Shown: positions 1 to 6,574, counted from the first letter of the stretch. The stretch: 7,080 bases of DNA from Gammaproteobacteria bacterium (GCA_030618475.1 JAUXDG010000143.1:1-7080); one strand, 5' to 3'. Translations and numbers: made by a program. The notes: generated by a model from the sequence alone, not told the origin.

Positions 1-1
1 G

Positions 2-220
2 CGAGGTGCTGACATTGAGCTGGGCAACAGCGAGGGGTGGACCGCGCTGTTCGAGGCTGCCGATAAGGGGCACGTGGAGACAGTTAGCCTGCTGCTCAAG
101 CAAGGCGCGCTGCCAACGGTGGTGGACAGTAGCGGTTCGTCACCGGCCGATTATGCACGCAGCCGTGGATACCAGCAGATTGTCGACCTGCTGGAAAGCG
201 CGAAAGCACCTGGTCAGTAA
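2..220 (+). CDS. Ankyrin-repeat protein, C-terminal fragment
   Basis: This is the last 72 codons of a gene that begins before the window. The visible part holds about two ankyrin repeats. The first has the pattern G-W-T-A-L-F-E-A-A-x-x-G-H-x-E-T-V-x-L-L-L-x-x-G-A. The second is more degenerate (G-S-S-P-A-D-Y-A-R-S-R-G-Y-x-x-I-V-D-L-L) and is followed by a short tail ending APGQ. Ankyrin repeats are stacked helix-turn-helix units used for protein-protein binding; they do not reveal the partner or the cellular role. With the N-terminus missing I cannot tell whether the protein is exported or carries another domain. The gene converges on the MerB-like gene, with 79 bp between the two stop codons. 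The family call is firm; the function is unknown. Confidence 0.82.
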   Translation, partial: RGADIELGNSEGWTALFEAADKGHVETVSLLLKQGALPTVVDSSGSSPADYARSRGYQQIVDLLESAKAPGQ

Positions 221-257
221 GAAAGTGATACATCCATAAGACGGATACGCGGAAACA

Positions 258-291
258 GCGACCCTCAGGTCGCCGTGTGAATGCAGCATTC
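258..291. terminator. Two small hairpins between convergent genes
   Basis: A perfect 6-bp stem with a 4-base loop (GCGACC, loop CTCA, GGTCGC, 258-273) is followed by a second short inverted repeat (GAATG, loop CAG, CATTC, 279-291). Both lie between the stop codons of the ankyrin gene and the MerB-like gene. The position suits a two-way terminator, but neither hairpin is followed by a T-run on either strand, so a standard intrinsic terminator is not clearly shown. Confidence 0.35.
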
Positions 292-299
292 GCGAATTA

Positions 300-950
300 T
301 CAGGATACAAGGGGAACGAAAAACCGGCTGCCAAACTCAACAGCCTCCTGCAGGGTGAAGACCTCTCTGTTGTCTGGATCATCTGCAAGCCATTGCTGAG
401 CAATTTTGCTGTCCCTCAGAAACATCATCTCCATGCACAGGCTGTCTGCACAGCATGAATCGGCGTTTGCAGCTCCCCAGATAATGCCGAAATGGATACC
501 ACCCGCTTCATCCAGATTCACTATAGTCTTTCCTGACTGCTGTATGCTGACGGGATCACCGGTGATTCTGCATCGGGAGGAAATTCGCGTTTTCATCCCG
601 AACATGGGACTGACCGCCAAGGCATCCAGGGCGCACATGGCATAGACCTGATGCCCGTTGACCCGAACGGTATGCTCCCGCGCTTGCATGGAAAAAGGAT
701 AGGCGCCCACGGGATTGCCATCCTCGGAAAATACCACCATATCTTTTTCTCTCAATACGTTAACAGCATCATCCAGGTTGCCGACGTGTTGCGCCATTTC
801 TTCTCTTGTAAGGATTCGTCCTTTATCAACAAATGAACGAAGGACGTGTTGATGCAGTTCTTTAATCTGCTTGCTGCAATCGTCCTGCCTTTTTTTCAAG
901 GGAAGAATACTCTTCAGGCGATTTAGTGCTTTCTCCAGCTTCGCGGTCAT
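300..950 (-). CDS. MerB-like alkylmercury (organomercurial) lyase family protein
   Basis: This 216-residue protein matches MerB in length (plasmid MerB is 212) and architecture. MerB cleaves carbon-mercury bonds in the cytoplasm by protonolysis and releases Hg(II), which MerA normally reduces. Residues about 28-90 fit the N-terminal winged-helix-like domain. The signature YAMCALD (103-109) corresponds to YAWCALD of MerB, giving C106 and D109 for its C96 and D99. SSRC ending at C127 matches the structural C117. C172 matches catalytic C159, because each lies 15 residues before a conserved Trp (W187 here). Two further cysteines, C166-C167, sit just before it. Start: the ATG at 950 is preceded by an in-frame TGA and only a weak GGATG ribosome site. 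No merR, merT, merP or merA is visible; the gene is flanked by convergent and divergent neighbours and so looks monocistronic. By eye it is more AT-rich than valS. Family membership is well supported; the true substrate is inferred. Confidence 0.86.
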   Translation of the reverse strand: MTAKLEKALNRLKSILPLKKRQDDCSKQIKELHQHVLRSFVDKGRILTREEMAQHVGNLDDAVNVLREKDMVVFSEDGNPVGAYPFSMQAREHTVRVNGHQVYAMCALDALAVSPMFGMKTRISSRCRITGDPVSIQQSGKTIVNLDEAGGIHFGIIWGAANADSCCADSLCMEMMFLRDSKIAQQWLADDPDNREVFTLQEAVEFGSRFFVPLVS

Positions 951-1021
951 ACATCATCCATCTAAAGATTTACTGCTTTAAGGATCACGAAGTTTACATG
1001 ATTTATTGGGCTACATAACAC

Positions 1022-1043
1022 GACAATTGTTTTCAATATTGTC
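1022..1043. promoter_or_regulatory. Imperfect palindrome in the divergent spacer
   Basis: GACAATTG and CAATATTGTC flank a TTTT loop. GACA pairs with TGTC and ATTG with CAAT, with two extra bases in the right arm. The site lies 72 bp upstream of the MerB-like start and 150 bp upstream of the DUF481 start. On the minus strand it overlaps ATGACA, a possible -35 element, which is followed after 19 bases by TGTTAT. It could be an operator for one or both genes. No regulator is encoded nearby, so this is inference. Confidence 0.3.
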
Positions 1044-1192
1044 ATCATGCTTCTTCTGTTCCATCAGTATTTGCTGCTCTATACCGATACGTATTTGTCG
1101 CTGTAGCCTCTCTTGTTCTGTTTCACATTGCCTGAAACCATCAGACTACCCTTGCGAATATGTCAAATCGATGCCAACGGAGAAAAGTACTC

Positions 1193-2233
1193 ATGAAAAC
1201 TGCTGCACGTCACTCTGTCGCGGCCCTCGCTTGTTTTTTACTTGCATTGAATGTTTCAGGTGATGAAGTGACCATAAACAACGGTGATCGCCTGACGGGT
1301 ACCGTCAAAACGAGCAAGGAAGGCAAGCTCATTATAGAAACAAGCTATGCAGGCAAAGTGAAGGTTCAATTGTCGGATATCAAGAGGATTGTGACCGATA
1401 AACCGGTCCAGCTGCTACTGGATGACGACACACAGGTGTCGGGAATATTGTCCGCAGGCGACGGTACTGAAATGGCGATTCGAGCCAGCAGCGATGCGGA
1501 ACTTCAGCCAGTGTCGATGACCCAGATAACCTCAATCAATCCGGCAGAAACTTCCACAGTCCATTTGACAGGTCAGTTTAACGCAGGACTCGATCGTAAT
1601 CGTGGGAACACCGATAACGACAAATATCATGTCGATGCAGAAACGATTTTTCGATGGTCGGACAGCCGCCTGAACATGAAAGTGAATGCTGATCTGGAGA
1701 GAAGCAACAATAAGAAGAGTAAACAAAAGGGTCGGTTAGGAATTAAATACGATTATTTCTTTGATAGTGAAGATTTTCTCTTTCATGAAAAATGGTATCT
1801 GTGGAGCGGCGTGGGTTTTGAACACGACAAGTTTGCCGATCTGAACCTGCGTACCACGACTGGCCTCGGCCCTGGTTATCAAATCCTTGAAACCGAGCGC
1901 ACACGCCTCTCTGTTGAGGGCGGCGCCTCCTACATCTGGGAGAACTTCGATTCCAGTAAGAACAGTGACTACGTGGCGGCACGTTGGGCGCTGAATTTCA
2001 AACATCAGTTATTTAAGGCATGGAAACTTCAGGCATTCCACAACCATCACTTGCGCTGGAGTATTGAAGACACAGATAGCTACGTCTTCAACTCGGAAAT
2101 CGGCCTGCGTATCCCGATCATTGACCGGATGCAGGCAACCGTCCAGTTCAATTTAGACAGGAACAATTCTCCAGCGTCGGACGCGAAGAAAAACGATTAT
2201 GACACGCTGATTACCGGGGGTTATGCATGGTAA
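1193..2233 (+). CDS. DUF481 family (YdiY-like) outer-membrane protein
   Basis: This is a 346-residue exported protein of unknown function. Residues 1-23 form a signal peptide (MKTAAR, a hydrophobic core, and a likely signal peptidase I cut after VSG before DEV). Residues about 26-116 are a soluble beta-rich region containing two related modules, one starting at NNGDRLTGTV and one around DDDTQVSGIL. Each ends in a motif resembling a hydrophobic strand followed by I-x-x-I. Residues about 120-346 alternate polar and hydrophobic residues, are rich in Trp, Tyr and Phe, and end in Trp. This is typical of DUF481 outer-membrane beta-barrels such as E. coli YdiY. I chose the ATG at 1193 because GGAG lies 10 bases upstream and it opens directly into the signal peptide; an in-frame ATG at 1160 adds 11 basic residues and has no ribosome site. 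It is transcribed away from the MerB-like gene and no partner gene follows it. Exact role and cargo are unknown. Confidence 0.88.
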   Translation: MKTAARHSVAALACFLLALNVSGDEVTINNGDRLTGTVKTSKEGKLIIETSYAGKVKVQLSDIKRIVTDKPVQLLLDDDTQVSGILSAGDGTEMAIRASSDAELQPVSMTQITSINPAETSTVHLTGQFNAGLDRNRGNTDNDKYHVDAETIFRWSDSRLNMKVNADLERSNNKKSKQKGRLGIKYDYFFDSEDFLFHEKWYLWSGVGFEHDKFADLNLRTTTGLGPGYQILETERTRLSVEGGASYIWENFDSSKNSDYVAARWALNFKHQLFKAWKLQAFHNHHLRWSIEDTDSYVFNSEIGLRIPIIDRMQATVQFNLDRNNSPASDAKKNDYDTLITGGYAW

Positions 2234-2257
2234 GGGACTGGCATAAGCATGATCGTA

Positions 2258-2301
2258 CCGCTAACGGCCTCGTTGCGTATTCCACACCGTTATTTTTGCG
2301 G
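2258..2301 (+). terminator. Possible hairpin after the DUF481 gene
   Basis: CCGC-TAACGG (2258-2267) can pair with CCGTTA and GCGG (2287-2292 and 2298-2301), leaving a run of five T as a bulge. A smaller alternative pairs AACG with CGTT and CGC with GCG between 2259 and 2277. The site starts 24 bases after the DUF481 stop codon, which suits a terminator, but the T-run lies inside rather than after the larger stem. Confidence 0.3.
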
Positions 2302-2415
2302 CTCAGCTAACGAATTACTCTGGTGAGGGGATTAAACACGGGGCGTCAGATATTGCCGAAGTCAGGGCCACTTCAGTCAGGCAGTTGACCGCCAGACAGC
2401 AAAATTCATGGGTAT

Positions 2416-2454
2416 TATAATATGCATTGCGTTCATTGAGTTATGTGTTATTCT
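2416..2454 (+). promoter_or_regulatory. Candidate sigma-70 promoter region
   Basis: Two overlapping possibilities exist. One is TTGCGT (2427-2432), a 16-base spacer and TATTCT (2449-2454). The other is a perfect TATAAT (2416-2421) with only a partial -35 (CAGACA, 2393-2398) at 17 bases. Either would give an untranslated leader of more than 200 bases for the repeat-protein gene starting at 2682. The evidence is sequence resemblance only. Confidence 0.4.
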
Positions 2455-2681
2455 TTATCTGATGGATAATAAGTATCCTGTAACATGATGTTAAAATGTC
2501 ACCATACCCTGTACATGAAGACTCTTTTCAGTGGAACAGTTCAACCCTGCATTGGGTCTGTTCGGTGCGGGGAGAAGTATTCGACCGGCGACACGCCTGC
2601 GATGGAAACAGGCGTACAGGAAACCAGCAAGCAGCTGTCGTTCGAATGACTTCATTGCCCATCGCTTTAGGAGGTAAATAA

Positions 2682-3524
2682 ATGTTTAGTTTCAGTCGGT
2701 TATCTGGATGTATTCTGTCAGTCGCACTAACTTCCGGTCTTGCTGTGGATGTCCTGGCCAGCGAATTCACGAGAGAAAGGGCAGCTTCAGCCCTGTATGG
2801 CAAAACCCCTGCTCAACAGCGAATGATGCTTTCTGAACGTGCTGCTGTTACTGCTGCGCCACCCTGGTTCCGTATGCCACCACCCGCGGCGGCGCCGATG
2901 CGGGCCCGAGCACCACGGCAGCCTGCTGCCCTGGCTCGCTTCCAGCGTCCCGTTCCAGCGCCAGCTTTCAACCCCCGGCCGGCGGCCCGGATTGCACAGT
3001 ACCGGCAACCGATGCCACCGCCTGCGCCGATGTGGGCCCGCGCACCAAGGCAGCCTGCTGCCCAGGCTCGCTTCCAGCGTCCCGTTCCAGCGCCGGCCCG
3101 GATTGCACAGTACCGGCAACCGATGCCACCGCCTGCGCCGATGTGGTCCCGCGCACCACGGCAGCCTGCTGCCCTGGCTCGTTTCCAGCGTCCCGTTCCA
3201 GCGCCGGCCCGGATCGCACAGTACCGGCAACCGATGCCGCCGATGTGGGCCCGTGCACCACGGCAGTTAATGGCCTCTCCGTCCTCCTCCCCCGCAGATA
3301 CTCAAAACCTGCAAGCACAGAAGGGTGATGGCAAGGACATGGGCCAGGCCAGTGAAACAGCTGAGTTAGCGGCCTTTGAGTCGTCCCCCTCAGATATTTC
3401 CAGGCTGCAGATACAGAACGGCGATAGCGATGACATCGGCCAGGCAAGTGAAATGCACACGGTGGAGGAGCCGGTTGCAGAAGTACCTCCGCTGCTGGCA
3501 CGTCCCACTCTGCCGCGAACGTGA
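2682..3524 (+). CDS. Exported Pro/Arg/Ala-rich tandem-repeat protein, unknown function
   Basis: I do not recognise this 280-residue protein. Residues 1-26 look like a signal peptide (one Arg, a hydrophobic stretch, likely cut at VLA before SEF). Residues 27-62 form a short linker. Residues 63-195 consist of Pro/Arg/Ala-rich repeats: a diverged first copy, two full 37-residue copies (102-138 and 139-175) and a shortened copy (176-195) lacking three residues. Motifs such as RIAQYRQPMP, PMWARAPRQP and RFQRPVPAP recur, giving a strongly basic, probably unfolded region with regularly spaced aromatic residues. The tail (202-257) is acidic and contains two copies of a 24-residue unit ending in GQASE, 32 residues apart. 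The start is secure: AGGAGGT lies six bases before the ATG. There are no transmembrane segments after the signal peptide. It may be an envelope or surface polyampholyte; that is inference. Cys10 in LSGC looks like a lipobox but lies before the hydrophobic core, so a lipoprotein is unlikely. Confidence 0.8.
   Translation: MFSFSRLSGCILSVALTSGLAVDVLASEFTRERAASALYGKTPAQQRMMLSERAAVTAAPPWFRMPPPAAAPMRARAPRQPAALARFQRPVPAPAFNPRPAARIAQYRQPMPPPAPMWARAPRQPAAQARFQRPVPAPARIAQYRQPMPPPAPMWSRAPRQPAALARFQRPVPAPARIAQYRQPMPPMWARAPRQLMASPSSSPADTQNLQAQKGDGKDMGQASETAELAAFESSPSDISRLQIQNGDSDDIGQASEMHTVEEPVAEVPPLLARPTLPRT
2868..3266 (+). repeat. In-frame 111-bp tandem repeat array
   Basis: The full units are 2985-3095 and 3096-3206. 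I count four differences between them in 111 bases: two change an amino acid (Ala to Ser, Gln to Leu) and two are silent. A partial unit continues at 3207-3266 with a 9-bp deletion. A diverged copy precedes at about 2868-2963, separated by 21 bases coding for AFNPRPA. The period is a multiple of three, so copy-number change keeps the gene in frame. The high identity points to recent expansion or gene conversion. Confidence 0.9.
3285..3452 (+). repeat. Degenerate 96-bp duplication coding for the acidic tail
   Basis: The codons for SSPADTQNLQAQKGDGKDMG and the following QASE (starting at 3285) recur as SSPSDISRLQIQNGDSDDIG plus QASE (starting at 3381), 96 bp later. The DNA copies have diverged much more than the 111-bp units, so this duplication looks older. 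It shows that the gene grew by duplication in two separate segments. Confidence 0.75.
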
Positions 3525-3577
3525 GTGGTTCGCGCTTGTCGGCGGCAATGTCAATTTGACAATTTTCTGCCAGCAAT

Positions 3578-3605
3578 CACCTCACCGGCTTCGGCCGGTG
3601 AGGTG
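3578..3605. terminator. Perfect 12-bp hairpin with TTCG loop between convergent genes
   Basis: CACCTCACCGGC, loop TTCG, GCCGGTGAGGTG. The stem is perfect and the closing C-G pair around UUCG makes it one of the most stable tetraloops in RNA; the reverse strand carries CGAA instead. It lies 53 bp after the repeat-protein stop codon and 28 bp after the valS stop codon. It probably serves as a two-way terminator or mRNA 3'-end stabiliser, although neither side has a clear T-run. Confidence 0.65.
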
Positions 3606-3633
3606 TTGGTAGATAAATCACCGGAACTTGTAA

Positions 3634-6456
3634 CTATAATGCGGCTATCTTTTGCAGCTGCTCCTCAAGCTGCTTGATGGCCGATCCGAGATCTCTGGCT
3701 TTGGCCTTTTCCTTTTCAACCACCGCGGCTGGTGCTTTTCCCACGAAGTCGGAATTGCCCAGTTTTTTCTCAATGCGTTGCAGTTCACTGCGCTTCCTGT
3801 CCAGATCCTTGTTGAGGCGTGTCTGTTCCGCTTCCTTGTCGATCAGGCCTGCCATGGGAATGAGCAGTTTCATTTCGCCAATCAGTGCGGTGGCTGATTC
3901 CGGCGCTTCATCGTGTTTCAGCCATTCGATGGATGCCACACGCCCGAGCGATCTGACATAGCGCTGATTCGCCTGCAGGCGCTGCCGGTCCTTTTCGCTA
4001 CCGTTCTGCAACAGCACCGGCAGCGGTTTGCGTGGATCGATATTCATGCCGCTGCGGATTTTTCGCACACCAAGCACGAACTGTTTGACCCACCCCATTT
4101 CATCCATGGCGGCCTGGTCAACGAGTGATCCATTGGACTGAGGATAGGGCTGGTGGGTAATGGTTTCGCCTTTTACTCCGGCGAGCGGGGCGACCCGTTG
4201 CCAGATTTCTTCAGTAATGAAAGGGGTAATGGGGTGGGCCAGTCGAAGCACGGTTTCCAGAACCCGGACCAGCGTTTGACGTGTGCCACGCCGGGCGGCC
4301 TCACTGGCCTCCGGGTCGTTCAAAACCGGTTTGGATAATTCCAGATACCAGTCACAGTACTCATCCCAGATGAAGGAATAGATGCCTTGGGCGGCCAGAT
4401 CCAGACGGTAGTGCTGCGTGTTGTCGATCACCTGTTGCGTGGTGCTCTGCAACAGCGACAGAATCCAGCCGTCCGCACCACTCAATTCGAGTTCCCCCCC
4501 TTGCTGACCACAGTCCTGAGCCTCGGTGTTCATCAGCACATAACGCGCCGCGTTCCACAGTTTGTTGCAGAAATTACGGTAGCCCTCGATCCGGTTCAGA
4601 TCAAAATTGATATCGCGGCCGGTTGACGCCATCGCGGCAAAGGTAAAACGCAGGGCGTCGGTACCAAAGGACGGAATACCATTGGGGAAGTCCTTGCGGG
4701 TCTGGCGGGCAATTTTTTCCGCCAGGTGTGGCTGCATCATGCTGCCGGTGCGCTTTTCAACCAGCGTTTCCAGATCAATGCCGTCAATCAGGTCGATGGG
4801 GTCCAGTACGTTACCCTTGGACTTGGACATCTTGTCTCCGTGCGCATCGCGTACCAGGCCGTGTATATAAACTTCGCGGAACGGAACATCGTCCATGAAT
4901 TTCAGCCCCATCATGATCATGCGGGCGACCCAGAAGAAAATGATGTCAAAGCCGGTAACCAGGACACTGGTGGGATAAAAGGTTTTGACGCGTTCGGTCT
5001 GTTCAGGCCAGCCCAGTGTACTGAACGGCCACAAGGCGGAACTGAACCAGGTGTCGAGCACATCGTCATCCTGGCGCAGTTCGACAGTGTCGCCCAGGCT
5101 GTGTTGCTCACGGACGTCGCGCAGCGAACGCCCGACATAAACATTACCTTGCTCGTCATACCAGGCCGGGATGCGATGGCCCCACCCGATCTGGCGGGAG
5201 ATACACCAGTCCTGGATATTACGCATCCAGTCGAAATAGGTGTTTTTCCAGTTGTCCGGCACAAAGCGGATGTCGCCGTTTTCGACGGCCTTGATGGCAG
5301 GATCGGCCAGCGGCTGGATCTTTACGTACCACTGATCAGTGAGGAATGGTTCAACCACGGAACCGGATCGGTCACCGCGCGGTACCACAAGTTTGTGGTC
5401 TTCGATTTTTTCCAGCAGGCTCAGGCTTTCCAGGTCTTTAACAATTTGTTTACGCGCCTGGTAGCGGTCCATGCCAACATAGGCGCTGGGCAGCAGATCA
5501 CCTTCTTCCGATGTGTTGTCACGCACCGCGGCGTCGATGGTGAAGACATTGATCAATCCGCCGTGCGGCTGGTCGGCGATGGCTTTTTCGTCACGGTGGC
5601 CTAACCAGACCTGGTAGTCATTGAAATCGTGCGCCGGGGTGATTTTGACGCAACCGGTGCCGAATTCGGGGTCGACATACTCGTCGGCGATAATCGGGAT
5701 CCTGCGCCCGGTGAGCGGCAGTTCCACAAACTCGCCGAGCAGATGTTTATAGCGTTCGTCGCCCGGGTGGACCGCAACCGCGCAGTCACCGAGCATGGTT
5801 TCCGGGCGGGTAGTGGCCACCACCAGCGTGCCCGTACCGTTACTGAGCGGGTAACGCATGTGCCAGAGGTGGCCGTTTTCCTCCCGCGACAGCACTTCCA
5901 GATCGGAAATCGCCGTGTGCAGTACCGGGTCCCAGTTCACCAGGCGCTTGCCGCGGTAGATGAGGCCTTCTTCGTAGAGACGGATGAAGACTTCCTTGAC
6001 CGCATCGGACAGGCCGTCGTCCATGGTGAAGCGTTCGTGTTCCCAGTCCAGCGAAGACCCCATGCGGCGTAACTGTCGTGTGATGGTGCCACCGGAGGTT
6101 TTCTTCCACTCCCAGACCCGTTCAATAAAGGCGTCGCGGCCCAGGTCGTGACGGGTCTTGCCCTCCGCTTCCAACTGACGTTCAACGACCATCTGGGTGG
6201 CAATACCGGCGTGGTCACTGCCCGCCTGCCACAGCGTGTTATGGCCACGCATGCGATGGAAACGGGTTAGTGCATCCATCAGTGTGTCCTGAAAGGCGTG
6301 GCCCATGTGCAGCCTGCCGGTGACGTTGGGCGGAGGGATCATGATGCAGTAGGGGTTGTCCCTGCTCGCATCTTCGGCGGGGGCGAAGCAGCCCCGCTGT
6401 TCCCAGGTCTGGTACCAACGCTGCTCCAGGCTGTGCGGTTCGTATGTTTTTTCCAT
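3634..6456 (-). CDS. valS: Valine--tRNA ligase (valyl-tRNA synthetase)
   Basis: This complete cytoplasmic class I enzyme of 940 residues (E. coli ValS is 951) charges tRNA-Val with valine using ATP and edits mischarged threonine. The HIGH-type motif is in PPNVTGRLHMGH (42-53). The editing (CP1) domain spans roughly 190-340, with TTRPETMLGD (215-224) and GTGCVKITPAHDFND (266-280). Catalytic-core blocks WCISRQIGWGHRIPAW (417-432) and DTWFSSALWPFSTLGWP (468-484) follow, then KMSKS at 542-546. The anticodon-binding helical domain spans about 660-820. The last 70 residues form the Lys/Glu-rich coiled-coil arm typical of ValS. The ATG at 6456 gives the conserved N-terminus (YEPHSLEQRWYQ); its ribosome site is weak (GGCGA). 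In E. coli valS follows pepA and holC. Here it is divergent from ppdK and so has its own promoter. No key residue is missing. Confidence 0.98.
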   Translation of the reverse strand: MEKTYEPHSLEQRWYQTWEQRGCFAPAEDASRDNPYCIMIPPPNVTGRLHMGHAFQDTLMDALTRFHRMRGHNTLWQAGSDHAGIATQMVVERQLEAEGKTRHDLGRDAFIERVWEWKKTSGGTITRQLRRMGSSLDWEHERFTMDDGLSDAVKEVFIRLYEEGLIYRGKRLVNWDPVLHTAISDLEVLSREENGHLWHMRYPLSNGTGTLVVATTRPETMLGDCAVAVHPGDERYKHLLGEFVELPLTGRRIPIIADEYVDPEFGTGCVKITPAHDFNDYQVWLGHRDEKAIADQPHGGLINVFTIDAAVRDNTSEEGDLLPSAYVGMDRYQARKQIVKDLESLSLLEKIEDHKLVVPRGDRSGSVVEPFLTDQWYVKIQPLADPAIKAVENGDIRFVPDNWKNTYFDWMRNIQDWCISRQIGWGHRIPAWYDEQGNVYVGRSLRDVREQHSLGDTVELRQDDDVLDTWFSSALWPFSTLGWPEQTERVKTFYPTSVLVTGFDIIFFWVARMIMMGLKFMDDVPFREVYIHGLVRDAHGDKMSKSKGNVLDPIDLIDGIDLETLVEKRTGSMMQPHLAEKIARQTRKDFPNGIPSFGTDALRFTFAAMASTGRDINFDLNRIEGYRNFCNKLWNAARYVLMNTEAQDCGQQGGELELSGADGWILSLLQSTTQQVIDNTQHYRLDLAAQGIYSFIWDEYCDWYLELSKPVLNDPEASEAARRGTRQTLVRVLETVLRLAHPITPFITEEIWQRVAPLAGVKGETITHQPYPQSNGSLVDQAAMDEMGWVKQFVLGVRKIRSGMNIDPRKPLPVLLQNGSEKDRQRLQANQRYVRSLGRVASIEWLKHDEAPESATALIGEMKLLIPMAGLIDKEAEQTRLNKDLDRKRSELQRIEKKLGNSDFVGKAPAAVVEKEKAKARDLGSAIKQLEEQLQKIAAL

Positions 6457-6505
6457 CAGTCGCCGTAATAATGAGGTAAAATGGGTCGCTTAACATTCAG
6501 ACTGG

Positions 6506-6536
6506 ATTCGCGGGGGCCATCGGATAAACCCCGAAT
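6506..6536 (-). other. Hairpin in the valS leader
   Basis: Read on the plus strand, ATTC-GC-GGGG pairs with CCCC-GAAT around a 13-15 base loop, giving eight base pairs with a two-base bulge. It would lie in the 5' untranslated RNA of valS if the TATAAT at 6556-6561 is the promoter. There is no T-box signature and no T-run after it, so a regulatory role is only a possibility. Confidence 0.25.
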
Positions 6537-6555
6537 GCAGACTCAGGAACCCCGC

Positions 6556-6561
6556 ATTATA
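6556..6561 (-). promoter_or_regulatory. Perfect -10 hexamer for valS
   Basis: On the minus strand the sequence reads GGTATAATGCGGGG, a perfect TATAAT about 100 bases upstream of the valS start codon. The region 17 bases further upstream (6579-6584) gives CACTTC, a poor -35. This could be a promoter that depends on an activator or has a weak -35. Transcription would begin near 6549. Confidence 0.45.
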
Positions 6562-6574
6562 CCGAATTCCGGCG

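Larger units (their letters stand above)
2234..2681. other. Gene-free region upstream of the repeat-protein gene
   Basis: These 448 bases hold no convincing gene. The first part contains a possible hairpin after the DUF481 gene, and the middle (about 2405-2495) is AT-rich with promoter-like hexamers. The last part runs into a strong ribosome site at 2669-2675. A 61-codon reading frame (2496-2681) ends one base before the next start codon, but it has no ribosome site of its own and resembles nothing I know. Confidence 0.6.

Noticed and set aside
406..836. Two plus-strand open frames opposite the MerB-like gene
   Set aside because: The minus-strand frame carries the conserved MerB residues; the antisense frames resemble nothing and lack convincing ribosome sites.
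1160..1192. Upstream ATG giving the DUF481 protein 11 extra residues
   Set aside because: It has no ribosome site and would place a basic extension ahead of a normal signal peptide. The ATG at 1193 has GGAG at good spacing.
2259..2312. GCTAACG occurring twice, 46 bp apart, considered as an integron attC or mobile-element end
   Set aside because: There are no matching GTTRRRY-type partner boxes, no integrase and no gene cassette. The 7-bp match is short enough to be chance.
2709..2711. Lipobox-like LSGC at residues 7-10 of the repeat protein
   Set aside because: The Cys would follow only nine residues, before the hydrophobic core, which is too short for a lipoprotein signal peptide. A signal peptidase I cut after residue 26 fits better.
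2868..3266. The 111-bp array considered as a CRISPR array
   Set aside because: The units are contiguous, coding and in frame, with no unique spacers between short repeats.
2787..3576. Several long open frames on both strands across the repeat region (for example 2787-3230 minus, 2968-3576 minus, 2839-3270 plus)
   Set aside because: A GC-rich repeat whose period is a multiple of three, with no stop codon in one copy, stays open in every copy. These frames lack signal peptides or ribosome sites as good as the AGGAGGT before 2682, so they are shadows of the repeat gene.
4726..5604. 292-codon open frame on the plus strand inside valS
   Set aside because: It is antisense to the conserved catalytic core of valS, whose motifs explain the base sequence fully. 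It has no recognisable domain.
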